DNA of 64,000 nucleotides from Cellvibrio sp. PSBB006 (lineage in GTDB: Bacteria > Pseudomonadota > Gammaproteobacteria > Pseudomonadales > Cellvibrionaceae). Below, piece after piece: positions 45,762 to 56,800 of the stretch. The stretch's first letter is position 1. Each line of letters begins with the position of its first letter. The position numbers and the translations under genes are program-made. The DNA lies in NCBI RefSeq assembly GCF_002162135.1, contig NZ_CP021382.1, positions 620,001 through 684,000 of the forward strand, read 5' to 3'. The notes beneath the pieces are model-generated. The model did not search any database, had not been told where the DNA came from, and saw nothing but the letters and a program-made list of their open reading frames with translations.

Positions 45762-47516
45762 ATGCCCTTAATCAACGCCTTACTAAAACATTGGCTGCGT
45801 TTGCAGTGCCAGATGGTTGCGACAACGTCAGCGGGCGTGTTGATCAGTCAGGATGACGCCGGTAGCGATCATCGGGTTGTGCGTTGGCCGGAGCAGGAGT
45901 CGGTGCAGCCGGCATTGTTGGCGCTGGCCAGCCAGGTCATCGCGAAGCAGCGTTTACAGTTGCAGCCGGACGGTGAGGCATTGCTGCTGGGGCAGCCGGT
46001 TGTTGTCGATGGCGCGTTCTGGGGGGCGGTGGTGCTGCGCATTGGCAAGCGCGAAAAGCTTGATCTGCAGGCCACGCTCAAATTGTTGCAGTGGGGTATG
46101 ACCTGGTTGCAGTTTCTGTTGTTTCAACAAGGCAGTGAACAACGCGATTCGTCAACTGCCGGGCAGGAGCATCTGGAATTATTGGCTGGCGTGCTGCGCG
46201 AACCGTCATTGGAAGAAGCCGCCATCACCCTGGTAAACCGCCTGGCAACACGTCAACAGGGTGAGCGCGTCAGTCTGGGGTTGTGTGACAAACGCGGCGT
46301 GGAGTTGATGGCTGTGTCTTTTTCGGCCAACTTCGATCGGCGTACCCAGGTCATGCAAGCGTTAACGGCGGCGATGCAGGAGGCGGTGGAGCAACGACAG
46401 GATATCCACGTCACCGCGCAGGAGGAGGCCGCCGACCATCCGGCTCAGCTGTTGCGCTGTCATCGGGCGTTGCAACAATCCAATCCGGCGGTAGAGATTC
46501 ATACCTTTTTGTTGCGTCATAAACAGCAGGTTATCGGTGCCTTGTTGATGGAGGTTCCGACTGCTGCACCCTTGAGTGCCACCGACCAGCAGTGGATTGA
46601 GCAGCTGTTGTCTCTGGTGGCGCCGTTGCTGTATTTCAGGAAATCTGCATCCATCAGCAGCATGCAAGCCGTGCGTGCCGGGGCTACCGGTTTTCTGCAA
46701 CGCTGGTTCGGGCCGCAGCATCTCAAAGGCAAGCTGGTCAGCGGCGGACTCTTTGTCTTTCTGTTGGTGCTTTTGATTCCGGCGGATTACCGCGTGCACA
46801 GCGATGCGGTGGTAGAAAATATTGACCAGCACGTACTGGTCGCACCGCAAGACGGTTATCTGGGGCTTATCAATGCGCGCCCCGGCGAGCGGGTAACGAA
46901 GCAGCAGTTATTGGCGGAATTGAATGATGCGGAGTTGACCCTGGAGCGGCGCAAGCTCGCCAGCCAATTGCAGCAATATCGCCAGGAGTATGACAACGCA
47001 TTGGCCACCGCTAATCGTTCCCAGGCCGCTATTGCCGCCGCTCAGGTGGAGCAGGCGAGCGTGCAACTGCGTTTGATCGAGCAACAACTGGCCCAGACCA
47101 AACTGACGGCTCCCATCGACGGGACGATTGTCTCGGACGATATTCGACAGTCCCTCGGCGCCCCCGTAAAGCAGGGCGAGGTGTTATTTGAAATTGCGGC
47201 GGATGCCGGTTATCTCGTGCAACTGTATGTGGATGAGCGGGATATCACCGCCATCGCGCCGGGACAGACCGGCAACCTGAAACTCACCAGCCTGCCCGGC
47301 GACACACTCACCTTCACCGTTACCCATGTCACACCGGTGAGCGAGGTGCGCGACGGGCGTAATTATTTTCGGGTAGAAGCCTCACTGGATGGCGAAAACT
47401 TATCTGTGCGACCGGGGATGACCGGCTCCGGCCGTATTCTCGCGGGGCGTCACTTGTTGGGATGGATCTGGTTTCACGATATCTGGCACTGGCTCAGATT
47501 AACCCTGTGGTTCTGA
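45762..47516 (+). CDS. GAF-like/HlyD chimeric membrane adaptor
   Basis: The 584-residue protein has no signal peptide. Residues 1-300 are a cytoplasmic region of two GAF-like sensory repeats (about 15-120 and 140-295). A single helix at about 326-341 (GGLFVFLLVLLIP) crosses the inner membrane. The remainder is an HlyD/EmrA-type adaptor: lipoyl half VAPQDGYLGLINARPGERV (about 360-378), a short coiled coil rich in Gln/Ala (395-445), second half TAPIDGTIVSDDI, and a beta-barrel. The C-terminus is aromatic (LGWIWFHDIWHWLRL). It starts a compact cluster: the M50 gene begins 4 nt later. GAF-like assignment is by pattern only; the adaptor part is clear. Likely role: periplasmic part of an export or processing machine with cytoplasmic ligand sensing. 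Confidence 0.82.
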   Translation: MPLINALLKHWLRLQCQMVATTSAGVLISQDDAGSDHRVVRWPEQESVQPALLALASQVIAKQRLQLQPDGEALLLGQPVVVDGAFWGAVVLRIGKREKLDLQATLKLLQWGMTWLQFLLFQQGSEQRDSSTAGQEHLELLAGVLREPSLEEAAITLVNRLATRQQGERVSLGLCDKRGVELMAVSFSANFDRRTQVMQALTAAMQEAVEQRQDIHVTAQEEAADHPAQLLRCHRALQQSNPAVEIHTFLLRHKQQVIGALLMEVPTAAPLSATDQQWIEQLLSLVAPLLYFRKSASISSMQAVRAGATGFLQRWFGPQHLKGKLVSGGLFVFLLVLLIPADYRVHSDAVVENIDQHVLVAPQDGYLGLINARPGERVTKQQLLAELNDAELTLERRKLASQLQQYRQEYDNALATANRSQAAIAAAQVEQASVQLRLIEQQLAQTKLTAPIDGTIVSDDIRQSLGAPVKQGEVLFEIAADAGYLVQLYVDERDITAIAPGQTGNLKLTSLPGDTLTFTVTHVTPVSEVRDGRNYFRVEASLDGENLSVRPGMTGSGRILAGRHLLGWIWFHDIWHWLRLTLWF

Positions 47517-47520
47517 TGTC

Positions 47521-49671
47521 ATGAGCGAATCCCTGTTGTGGCAACGGCTGGAACACCTGCGACCCTCCTTGCCGCGTCATATCGACATCCAGCGTCGCCA
47601 TTACGGCGATGAACTCTGGTATGTATTGCACGATAAAAGCACCGGCCGTTTTCACCGTCTCAGTCCTTCCGCCTATGGGTTGATCGCCCTGATGGATGGC
47701 CGGCGCAGCCTGCATCAGATTTTGCAGACCGCATCCCGGCCCGACCGCTGTGAATCACCCGATGAATTACCGACACGCGCAGAGTTAATTGAACTGCTGC
47801 AATACCTGCACGTCGCGGATCTGTTGATTTGCGATATTCCGCCCAATACCCGCGAGCTCTTTGCCCGACGACAACAAAAGTCCCGCCAGACCTGGATGCG
47901 TTTGCTGCTCAATCCATTGACCTGGCGCTTTCCCTTGGGCAATCCCGATAAATTCCTCACCCGTTTGTTGCCGCTGGGCCGATTGTTAACGAGCCCGGCA
48001 ATGGGCCTGGTGTGGCTGTTGGTGGTGGGCTATGCACTGCTGCAAGCGGGGAGTCATTGGTCGGAGTTGACGCGCGGGCAACTGGACCGATTGTTGTCCC
48101 CCGCCAATTTGCTCTTGCTGTGGCTAACCTATCCGTTACTCAAGGTGCTTCACGAAATCGGCCACGGCCTGTTCACCAAAGCCTGGGGCGGCGATGTACA
48201 TGAATACGGTGTGGTATTTGTCCTCGCAACGCCGCTGCCTTATGTCGATGCCACCGCCGCCACGGCTTTTCCGGAAAAATCCCGGCGCATGATGGTCGGT
48301 GCAGCAGGTATGGCAGTGGAGCTTTTTCTGGCCGCTGTCGCCTTGCTGGTCTGGTTGGCGATTGAGCCGGGATTACTGCGCGATCTTCTGTACAACGTCA
48401 TCATTATCGGCAGCGTATCGACCGTGTTTTTTAACGGTAATCCGTTAATGCGCTTTGATGGTTACCACATCCTTTGCGATGCCATTGATACGCCCAACCT
48501 TGCCACCCGGGCCAATCAACAGATGACGTATCTGCTGCAAACCTGGGGCTACGGTGTACAAGGTCTGCATTCACCAGCAGCAACGCGGCGGGAAAGTGCC
48601 GGGCTGGTCTTTTATGCCGGTGCGGCATTTCTCTATCGGTTACTGGTGCTGGCTTTCATTATTTTATTGGTTGCCGAACATTTTCCCCGCGCCGGTCTGG
48701 TATTGGGTTGTTGGCTGGTTTTTTTCCAGTTGTTGCTGCCGCTCGGCAAACACCTGCGCTTTTTACTCAAGGACCAGAAACTGGCACCCACACGTCGGCG
48801 ATCAATCGGTGTCACCCTGGGTGTGGTGGTGTGTTTGCTCGCCGGATTTTTCTTTGTCCCGCTTCCCTTGTCGACCCACACCGAAGGCGTGCTCTGGCTA
48901 CCCGATGATGCCCAGGTGCGCGCGGAAACAGCGGGGCAGGTTGCAGACCTATTGGTCAAGCCCGGTGATCTGGTGGACGCCGGGCAGGTATTGATACAAC
49001 TGCACAACCCGTCCTTGCTGGCAGAATTGGCGTTCAAGCAGGCGCACCTCGATGAGTATCGGGCGCGCTATCAGCAGGCGTGGAACGAGGATCGGGTGCA
49101 AGCGCAACTCTACGAGGAAGATATCCGCGCGATACAGGCCGAGCTTGAGCACCTGCAAAACCGGGTAAACAATCTGGTGATTCGCAGTGCAACCGAAGGT
49201 CGTTTTGCCCTGACTCAACACCGTTCACTGGTGGGGCAGTACCTGGAGCAGGGCGATGTTGTCGGGTTGATTATCCAGGATGAGCCGCCGCGTATCCGCG
49301 CTGCCCTGACGCAGCAGGAAGTCGGCCTGGTCCGTCAGTCGACATCCGCTGTGGAGGTGCGCATGGCCGGTGATATCGGGCACTTGCTGCAGGGTAACGT
49401 GAGCGGTGAGGTTCCGGCAGCTACCTTCAATTTGCCCAGCCCGGTATTGGGTGCCGCTGGCGGGGGCCGGTTGCCCGTGGACAGTGGAGACAAAGCCGGC
49501 ACCAAGGCAACGCAGATGGTTTTTCTGCTCGATGTGCATCTGCCACAACTGGCCCAGGGCAGCCGCTACGGCGAGCGGGCCTATCTGTTATTCCGCCACC
49601 CCGCCGAACCTTTGGCGACGCAGCTCCAGCGTCGCTTGCGCCAATTGTTTATCACCCGCATTGATTATTGA
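47521..49671 (+). CDS. PqqD-like / M50 zinc metalloprotease / HlyD chimeric membrane protein
   Basis: This 716-residue protein combines three parts. Residues 1-105 resemble PqqD/RiPP-recognition domains (FHRLSPSAYGLIALMDGRRS, then a helical wing). The middle (about 155-450) is an intramembrane site-2-type protease: HEIGHGLF at 211-218 gives the HExxH zinc site inside a helix, and NGNPLMRFDGYHIL at 305-318 supplies the third ligand Asp. About eight helices surround these. The C-terminal part (455-716) is an HlyD-type adaptor with GQVADLLVKPGDLVDAGQVL and coiled coil to about 555. Homologous chimeras occur next to very large surface proteins. It probably binds a leader of the giant protein encoded downstream and cleaves or passes it on. 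It begins 4 nt after the preceding gene. Confidence 0.87.
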   Translation: MSESLLWQRLEHLRPSLPRHIDIQRRHYGDELWYVLHDKSTGRFHRLSPSAYGLIALMDGRRSLHQILQTASRPDRCESPDELPTRAELIELLQYLHVADLLICDIPPNTRELFARRQQKSRQTWMRLLLNPLTWRFPLGNPDKFLTRLLPLGRLLTSPAMGLVWLLVVGYALLQAGSHWSELTRGQLDRLLSPANLLLLWLTYPLLKVLHEIGHGLFTKAWGGDVHEYGVVFVLATPLPYVDATAATAFPEKSRRMMVGAAGMAVELFLAAVALLVWLAIEPGLLRDLLYNVIIIGSVSTVFFNGNPLMRFDGYHILCDAIDTPNLATRANQQMTYLLQTWGYGVQGLHSPAATRRESAGLVFYAGAAFLYRLLVLAFIILLVAEHFPRAGLVLGCWLVFFQLLLPLGKHLRFLLKDQKLAPTRRRSIGVTLGVVVCLLAGFFFVPLPLSTHTEGVLWLPDDAQVRAETAGQVADLLVKPGDLVDAGQVLIQLHNPSLLAELAFKQAHLDEYRARYQQAWNEDRVQAQLYEEDIRAIQAELEHLQNRVNNLVIRSATEGRFALTQHRSLVGQYLEQGDVVGLIIQDEPPRIRAALTQQEVGLVRQSTSAVEVRMAGDIGHLLQGNVSGEVPAATFNLPSPVLGAAGGGRLPVDSGDKAGTKATQMVFLLDVHLPQLAQGSRYGERAYLLFRHPAEPLATQLQRRLRQLFITRIDY

Positions 49672-49744
49672 TGAGGGAGAAATCCTGTGACTTCCGACAG
49701 CATGATCTATAGTAAGGCTGAATAACAATGATTAGAGATTGACT

Positions 49745-50590
49745 ATGCACCTTATCTTTACCGCTGTTTTACTGGCGCTATCTGCGACTGTGGCTGTAGC
49801 ACAAACACCTGAAGGAACCGAACTGAATTGCCGCATTGAACCCCACGTTACCGTTAACGTGAGCAGCGCCGTGGAAGGCTTGATCAGCGAAGTGCTGGTT
49901 GATAAAAATCATCGCGTGAAGCAGGGCGATGTTCTGGCACGTCTGGAAGCAGGACTTGAAACCGCAACCGCAGAGCTGCGCAAAGTGCAGGCCGAGTTGG
50001 AAAGCGACGTCGACGCGCAGCAACTGGCGTTTGATTTCAGCCAACGGGCCTTGACCCGTGTTACTAACTTGTATGAGAAAAAAGCGGCGTCTTTTGCGGA
50101 GCTGGATAAAGCCAAGACTGAACACGCCCTGGCCGCACAACAATTACAGCAGGCCAATGACCGCAAGCGGCAAGCCGCGCTGGAACATAATCGCGCACTG
50201 GCTGATTTACAACGCCGCACGATTCGCAGCCCTATCGACGGCATTGTGGTGGATCGCTACAAACAACCCGGCGAACACATTGATTACGAGCCGGTGCTGC
50301 AACTGGCACAGCTCGATCCCCTCCGCGTTGAAGTATTTGCGCCGGCCAGTTTGTATGGGCTGATTAAAGAAGGCATGGAAGCCACAGTGACCCCTGAACT
50401 GGCTATCGCCAGAAAAACCTACATCGCTGAAGTAGTGCTGGTTGATCAGGTGATTGATGCGCCCAGTAACACCTTTGGTATTCGTTTGTCTTTCCCCAAT
50501 CCCGACTATCAATTACCCAGCGGTTTGAAGTGCACCGTCCGGTTCTCCGGCGTAAAAAGTCCAAATAATTTATTGAGCGGCGGACTCTGA
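49745..50590 (+). CDS. Periplasmic efflux adaptor (HlyD/MFP family)
   Basis: The 281-residue protein has a signal peptide (IFTAVLLALSATVAVAQ) and an MFP core: HVTVNVSSAVEGLISEVLV, KQGDVLARLEAG, a coiled-coil hairpin (about 70-150), the second lipoyl half RSPIDGIVVDRYKQPGEHI and a beta-barrel with LDPLRVEVFAPASLYG. It is short for an RND adaptor, lacking most of the membrane-proximal domain. It lies between the M50 chimera (73 nt) and the giant protein gene (227 nt), completing three adaptor-containing proteins in a row. No strong Shine-Dalgarno is visible; TTG 49739 is a possible alternative start. Confidence 0.88.
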   Translation: MHLIFTAVLLALSATVAVAQTPEGTELNCRIEPHVTVNVSSAVEGLISEVLVDKNHRVKQGDVLARLEAGLETATAELRKVQAELESDVDAQQLAFDFSQRALTRVTNLYEKKAASFAELDKAKTEHALAAQQLQQANDRKRQAALEHNRALADLQRRTIRSPIDGIVVDRYKQPGEHIDYEPVLQLAQLDPLRVEVFAPASLYGLIKEGMEATVTPELAIARKTYIAEVVLVDQVIDAPSNTFGIRLSFPNPDYQLPSGLKCTVRFSGVKSPNNLLSGGL

Positions 50591-50817
50591 TCGCCGCTTG
50601 GCTTTTGGTCGCGATAAAAGCCATGCACTCATAACAATAAAGACATCTTTCCATTTTGTTAGATAAAAATGATTTAAACAGGGGATAGAGCAAATAGGCA
50701 TATCTGGCGCAATAAGCATCGTCTCCGGCTACACTAAGAAGGCAGGGAGTGTTGCCGGTCTTTTTACCAGTGTCCTAATTTGCATCGAACACTCGATCAC
50801 AATGATTACATCGCCCA
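50591..50817 (+). promoter_or_regulatory. Leader region of the giant-protein gene
   Basis: These 227 nt are AT-rich in the first half, carry no ORF and no obvious terminator, and end at an ATG without a Shine-Dalgarno sequence. The gap is long compared with the rest of the cluster and may hold a promoter of its own; no -35/-10 pair was assigned. Confidence 0.35.
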
Positions 50818-53800
50818 ATGCCCAACCGAAAGTCGCCGCGTAACCGCCGTCCAACCATTGAACCCCTGGAGCCGAGATTACTCTTTTCGGCTACGGCGGA
50901 TATTGCCGTGCTGGACGATGCCAATTCCGATACGGCTTACCTGATTCAGGCCGCGGCCAACACTGATTTGGACGCGATTTATCACACGGCGCATGATCCT
51001 GTTGGATTTGCTGATACCTCTACCGATATTCTCCAGATCGACGCGCCGCAGAATACCCCGCAAGACGTGGTTTTTATTGACACCCGCGTTGACGATTACC
51101 AATCACTGCTCGACGACATTTTGCAGAACAAATCCGCTGAAGATGTTGCAGTGGTTTTGCTGGAGCCCGACAGCGACGGCGTAGGGCAGATCACTGAGGC
51201 ATTAAAAAGTTACGCCGGTGTTGGCGCTATCCATATTATTTCGCACGGCACTGCCGGCGCGTTGCAATTGGGCAATACACTGCTCAACCAACACAGCCTC
51301 AGCGAATACCAGGAAGACGTCACGGCCTGGGGTAATGCGCTGGGTGAATCGGCGGATCTAATGATTTATGGCTGTAACCTCGCCGGTAATGCCGAGGGTG
51401 TGCAACTGATTGAGCAGTTAGCGGCACTGACTCAGGCGGATGTAGCCGCGAGTAATGATTTGACCGGCCATGCCCAACAAGGCGGCGATTGGCAACTGGA
51501 GATCAACACCGGCAACATAGAAACGGCGCCACTTTTTAGTCTGAACCTGCAACAAAACTGGCAAGGTGTGTTGGCGGATGTGAATCACATCCACGTAGAC
51601 GATGCCGTTAACGAGCTGTCATTTTCTTCTTCCCACAATGTGGGGCAGAGTTTTGTCTACGACAGCAGCACTCCCACGTATATCGTTAATCAACTCAGCA
51701 TCCAGTTGATGAAAGATGTGGGCGCTGCGGAACAAACCATTACCGTTCAATTGTTGGATGCCTGGAACGGAACAGTATTGGGTGTGGATACCAAATCATC
51801 CAACTCCCTGAGCAGCGCCGAATTTGAATGGAAGACATTTGATTTTGGCGATCTGGAGCTGAATGACAATCAAACCTATTTCATTCGCATTTCTTCCGAT
51901 GTTGATGATGATTTGGTGATGGTCTCTTACCATCAGGAAGATCGCTATAACAACGCTACCTTAATTGAAAACGGCATAGATAATCCGGACAGTTGGGATC
52001 TCGCCTTTAAAGTCACTGACGACGATGGCACTAACGCAACCCCCATCGTAGCCAACCCCATAACCAACCAATCTGCCACTGAGCAGGTTGCTTTTAATTA
52101 CGCCTTTCCTGCGAACACCTTCAGCGACAGTGATGAAGGCGATACGCTGGTGTATACCGCCCAACTTGCCGGTGGTGGCAACTTGCCGCCCTGGTTAAAT
52201 TTCGATGCAGCCAACCGCACCTTTTGGGGAATGCCTGACAATGGTGATGTCGGCGTTATCACTATTGAGGTCACTGCCACCGATGATCACGGCGCGAGTA
52301 TTTCGGACAATTTTGATTTAACGATTATTAATACAAACGATGACCCCTTTGTGGCGAACCCCATCGCGGATCAAGCCGCGACGGAAGATGTCGCATTCAA
52401 TTTTACCTTTCCAGCCAATGCATTTGGTGAAGTCGATCCGGGTGATCAATTAACTTACACCGCACAATTATCCGGTGGCGGTGCATTGCCCACTTGGTTG
52501 AATTTTGATTCCGCAACACGCACTTTCAGTGGTACACCCACGGCAAGTGATGTTGGCACGGTTGCTATTGAAGTCACCGCCGATGATGGTAACGGTGGAA
52601 CATCTGCAACGGATACTTTTGATCTGGTGATTTATGATGCTGCAGCCAGTGCCGATATTATCTATGAAACGTCGGGTGCAACACTGGGCGGCACGGGGGT
52701 TGCGAGTGGACAAGATGCCTATCAGAGTTTTGCTGATCTTGATGGTGTAGGAAATTACACTGTTGATCATGTGTCAGTGCAACTGCGCAGCAATCCCGCT
52801 GCTGATCAAACTCCTCAAATCGTCACCGTCGCTGTTTTGGATAACTATGGCGGTACCATCCTCGCCAGTAATACGATGTCGTCTACTGAGTTGGATAGCA
52901 CATTAGCCTGGTATTCATTTGATGTGGGAAATCTCGCTTTAACCTACGGCCAGACTTATTTTATTAAGGTTAGTGCTTCAGGTAGTAACCTTGATCCATT
53001 GGTATATGTAGGCATTCATGATACCAATGTGTATAACAATGGCCAATATCTCAATAACAATGGTGTTGCCGATCCGTCGCGTGACCTGGCTTTTGAGGTT
53101 GCGGGAGTCAACAATGATCCATTCGTTCCCAATCCTATTCTTAATCAAAATGCAATTGAAGATACGGCATTCAATTTTACGTTTGCAGCCGATGCTTTCG
53201 ATGATGCCGATGGTGATAGCTTGGCATATTCCGCGCAGTTGGCCGGTGGTGGCGCATTACCTGCGTGGCTTGGTTTCGATGCAGCGACGCGGACATTTTC
53301 CGGCACACCAACCAACAGCGATGTGGGCACGGTATCAATCACGGTTAACGCGGATGATGGTCAGGGTGGTTTAGCGAGCGATACCTTTGATATTGTTGTT
53401 GCCAATACCAACGATACACCCGTCGTTAGTAATCCAATTAATGATCAGGTTGCTGCGGAAGACAGCGCGTTTAATTTTACCTTTCCCGCCAATGCATTCA
53501 CCGATCCAGATGCCGGTAATACGTTGACATACTCCGCCGAGTTGGCCGGCGGTGGCGCATTACCGGCGTGGCTCAGTTTTGATGCAGCGACACGCACGTT
53601 TTCTGGCACGCCGACTAACAGCGATGTAGGTACCGTATCCATTACCGTCAACGCCGATGACGGGCAGGGCGGCACACTAGCCAGTGATACTTTTGATATC
53701 GTCGTTGCCAATACCAACGATGCCCCGACCGTTGCCAACCCGATTGATGATCAGGTTGCTACCGAAGACGCTGCATTTAATTTCGCGTTTGATGTGAACA

Positions 53801-56800
53801 CCTTCAATGATATCGATGGTGATAGTCTCACCTATTCGGCCACCTTGGCCGGTGGCGGTGCGTTACCCGCGTGGATCAGTTTTGATGCAGCAACACGAAC
53901 ATTTTCCGGCACACCCACCAACAGCGATGTGGGTACCGTATCCATTACCGTCAATGCTGATGACAGCAATGGCGGCGTTGCAACAGAAACATTTTACTTA
54001 ACTGTCATAACGACAGGCGATACTCATTACGTTGATACCGGGAGTGGCAACCGGGAGACACCGATCTCATCCGTAAACCAGGTTGGCCAGAGTTTTCTTT
54101 ACGATAGCCCCGGTGCGACTTACAACGTTAACGAAATCAGCATTGAACTGGCAAAATATGCCGCTGCGGTTCCGCAAACGATTATTGTAGAAGTGCGCGA
54201 TGCATGGAACGGTACGGTGTTGGCTTCTGACTCGATTTCATCCGACGCGATTAGTGCTATTGGTTTTGAGTGGCATTCATTCAGTTTTACTGACCTGGCC
54301 CTTAACGACAATCAAAGTTACGTGATTCGTGTCCGCACCGATGCAAGCGATGATGCGGTGTTGATTCGTCATCACGATGTAGATTTATTTCCAGACGGCG
54401 CCATGATTCAAAATGGTGTTGTGGATGGTGCCGGTTGGGATCTGGCTTTTAAAGTCAGTCAGGAAGACGGCGCTAGCAGCGCACCCGTTGTTGATAATCC
54501 ACTGCCGGACCATACGGTTAATGAAGACGACAACTTCACTTATACAATTCCTGCCAATACTTTCTCCGACGCGGATGTGAACGATACATTAACCTATCGC
54601 GCGCAATTGGCCGGCGGTGGCAGCCTCGACTGGCTGGTATTTAACGAGATCACCCGCACATTTAGCGGCATTCCTCGCAACGACGATATCGGCACACTCA
54701 ACGTGGAAGTTATCGCTACCGATAATCACGGTGCATCTGTCTCCGAGTTTTTCACCATCACCATTGTTAACACCAACGATGATCCTTTTGTTCGTTTTCC
54801 GCTCGTGGACCAGGCCGTTACGGAAAACAATGCGTTCAGTTATACCCTTCCCAACGACGCCTTTGGTGATGACGATAGCGATGCGACATTGACTTACAGT
54901 GCGCAACTTGTCGGTGGTGGTGCCATACCGGCGTGGTTAAATTTTGATGCAGTCACACGTACCTTCAGTGGAACGCCGGGGGCAGGGGATGTCGGCACAC
55001 TGGATATCGAAATCACTGCGGATGATGGACAGGGTGGTACAGCGGCCAGCGATAATTTTTCGTTAGTGGTTTATGCCGCGCCGGCTGCTGCGGATATTGT
55101 GTATGAATCTTCACCGCCCGCGTTGACCGGCACAGGTTTAGCTGATGCGCAGGATGCGTATCAAAGTTTTGTGGAAGCCAATGGTAACGGCACTTATGTG
55201 GTGGATAATATTTCGGTCCAGCTGCGCCGCAACGCCGACGCCGATCAAACACCGCAAACGATTACTGTATCGGTGTTGGATAGTTTTAATGGCACTGCGC
55301 TTGCCAGTAATACCTTGTCCTCCACTGAACTCGGAACTGCATTAGCCTGGCATTCATTTGATGTAAATAACCTGGCGTTGACCTACGGTCAAACCTATTT
55401 CATCAAAGTCAGTTCCACCGGTAATAATGCCGATCCTCTGGTGTATGTCGGCATCCACGATACCAATGTGTATGGTGGCGGTGAGTATCACAATCACAAC
55501 GGTATTCCCGATCCGAGTCGCGACCTGGCTTTTGAAGTGTCGGGTATCAACAACACACCGGTGGTAAGCAATCCGTTGCCGGATCAAATGGCCACCGAAG
55601 ATATTCCATTTAATTTTATTATTCCGGCCGATACCTTTGCGGACCCGGATGGCGATACGCTGACATACAGCGCGCAACTCGTGGGTGGTGGAGCCTTGCC
55701 CGCGTGGTTGAGTTTTGATGCCGCGACGCGCACTTTCAGTGGCACAGCAACACATCTCGATACGGGTACGTTATCAATTGAGGTGACGGCCACGGATGCC
55801 AGCGGTGCACTCACCAGTGATAGCTTTGATCTCACGATTGAACGAGTTAATAGTGCTCCCACTACAACCGGTGTGGCGGATATTACACGCGATGCCAACA
55901 GTGGCAGCGATACCATTGATTTATTCCAGGCATTTGCTGATGAAGAAGACAGCGATGCGCAATTAATATTTAATGTGGTTGAGAATTCCAATAACGCATT
56001 ATTTTCCAATGTAAACATTGATCCCGTCAGCGGCAGCTTGCAACTGGATTACGCTGCTGATCAAAGCGGTAGTAGTGTTATTACCTTGCGCGCAACTGAC
56101 CGTGATGGTGCCAGTGTTGAAACCAGTTTTACCATTACTATCGTACCGCTGAATACCGCACCCACCAGCAGTGGGCTGGAGAATGTTTCTGCAACAACAG
56201 AGACGCCGGCAACGCAAATTAATCTACATGACTTCTTTGACGATGCGGAAGATGGCACAGATTTACAATACGCCTTGATGGCCAATACCAATCCGGCATT
56301 AGCGGATCTTGCCGCACTGGATAGTAGCAGCGGCACACTGACGTTAGAGTTTTCCAATGGTTCACCGGGAGAAACAACATTAACGATTCGCGCTACCGAT
56401 GCACAAGGCGCCTGGGTTGAAACAACCTTTGATGTAATCATTAGCGCGCCGCTTGGCAATAGCCCTGTTGAAGAACCGGTTGAAGAAGAGCCCGTTGTTG
56501 AAGAGCCTGTCGAGCAACCTGTCGAGGAACCGATCGATCCGCCAATAGAGCCACCCGTGGAAGAACCCGTTGATACACCTGTACCGATAAATCCGGTACC
56601 AGAGCAACCAAAGTCGCCCACGGAAGAGCCGGTTATTGAGTCACCGCCCGTCACGCCACCGCTTAATCAAGGCGGCACGCCGATCGCAACACCGGGTGAT
56701 GTCATCGCTGTTGATGAACCGATCAATAGTAAGGACAACACCGACAGTGTTCTCACCAATAATCTGGGCCAGCCACCGGTTTTTATTGCGCCGGCAGACA

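Noticed and set aside
56061..56654. 197-codon Ser/Gly/Thr-rich frame antisense to the Pro/Glu stalk
   Set aside because: Its repetitive composition is simply the complement of the EEPV repeats.
56458..56670. Repetitive DNA considered as a CRISPR array
   Set aside because: Irregular spacing, in-frame Pro/Glu coding repeats and no cas genes.
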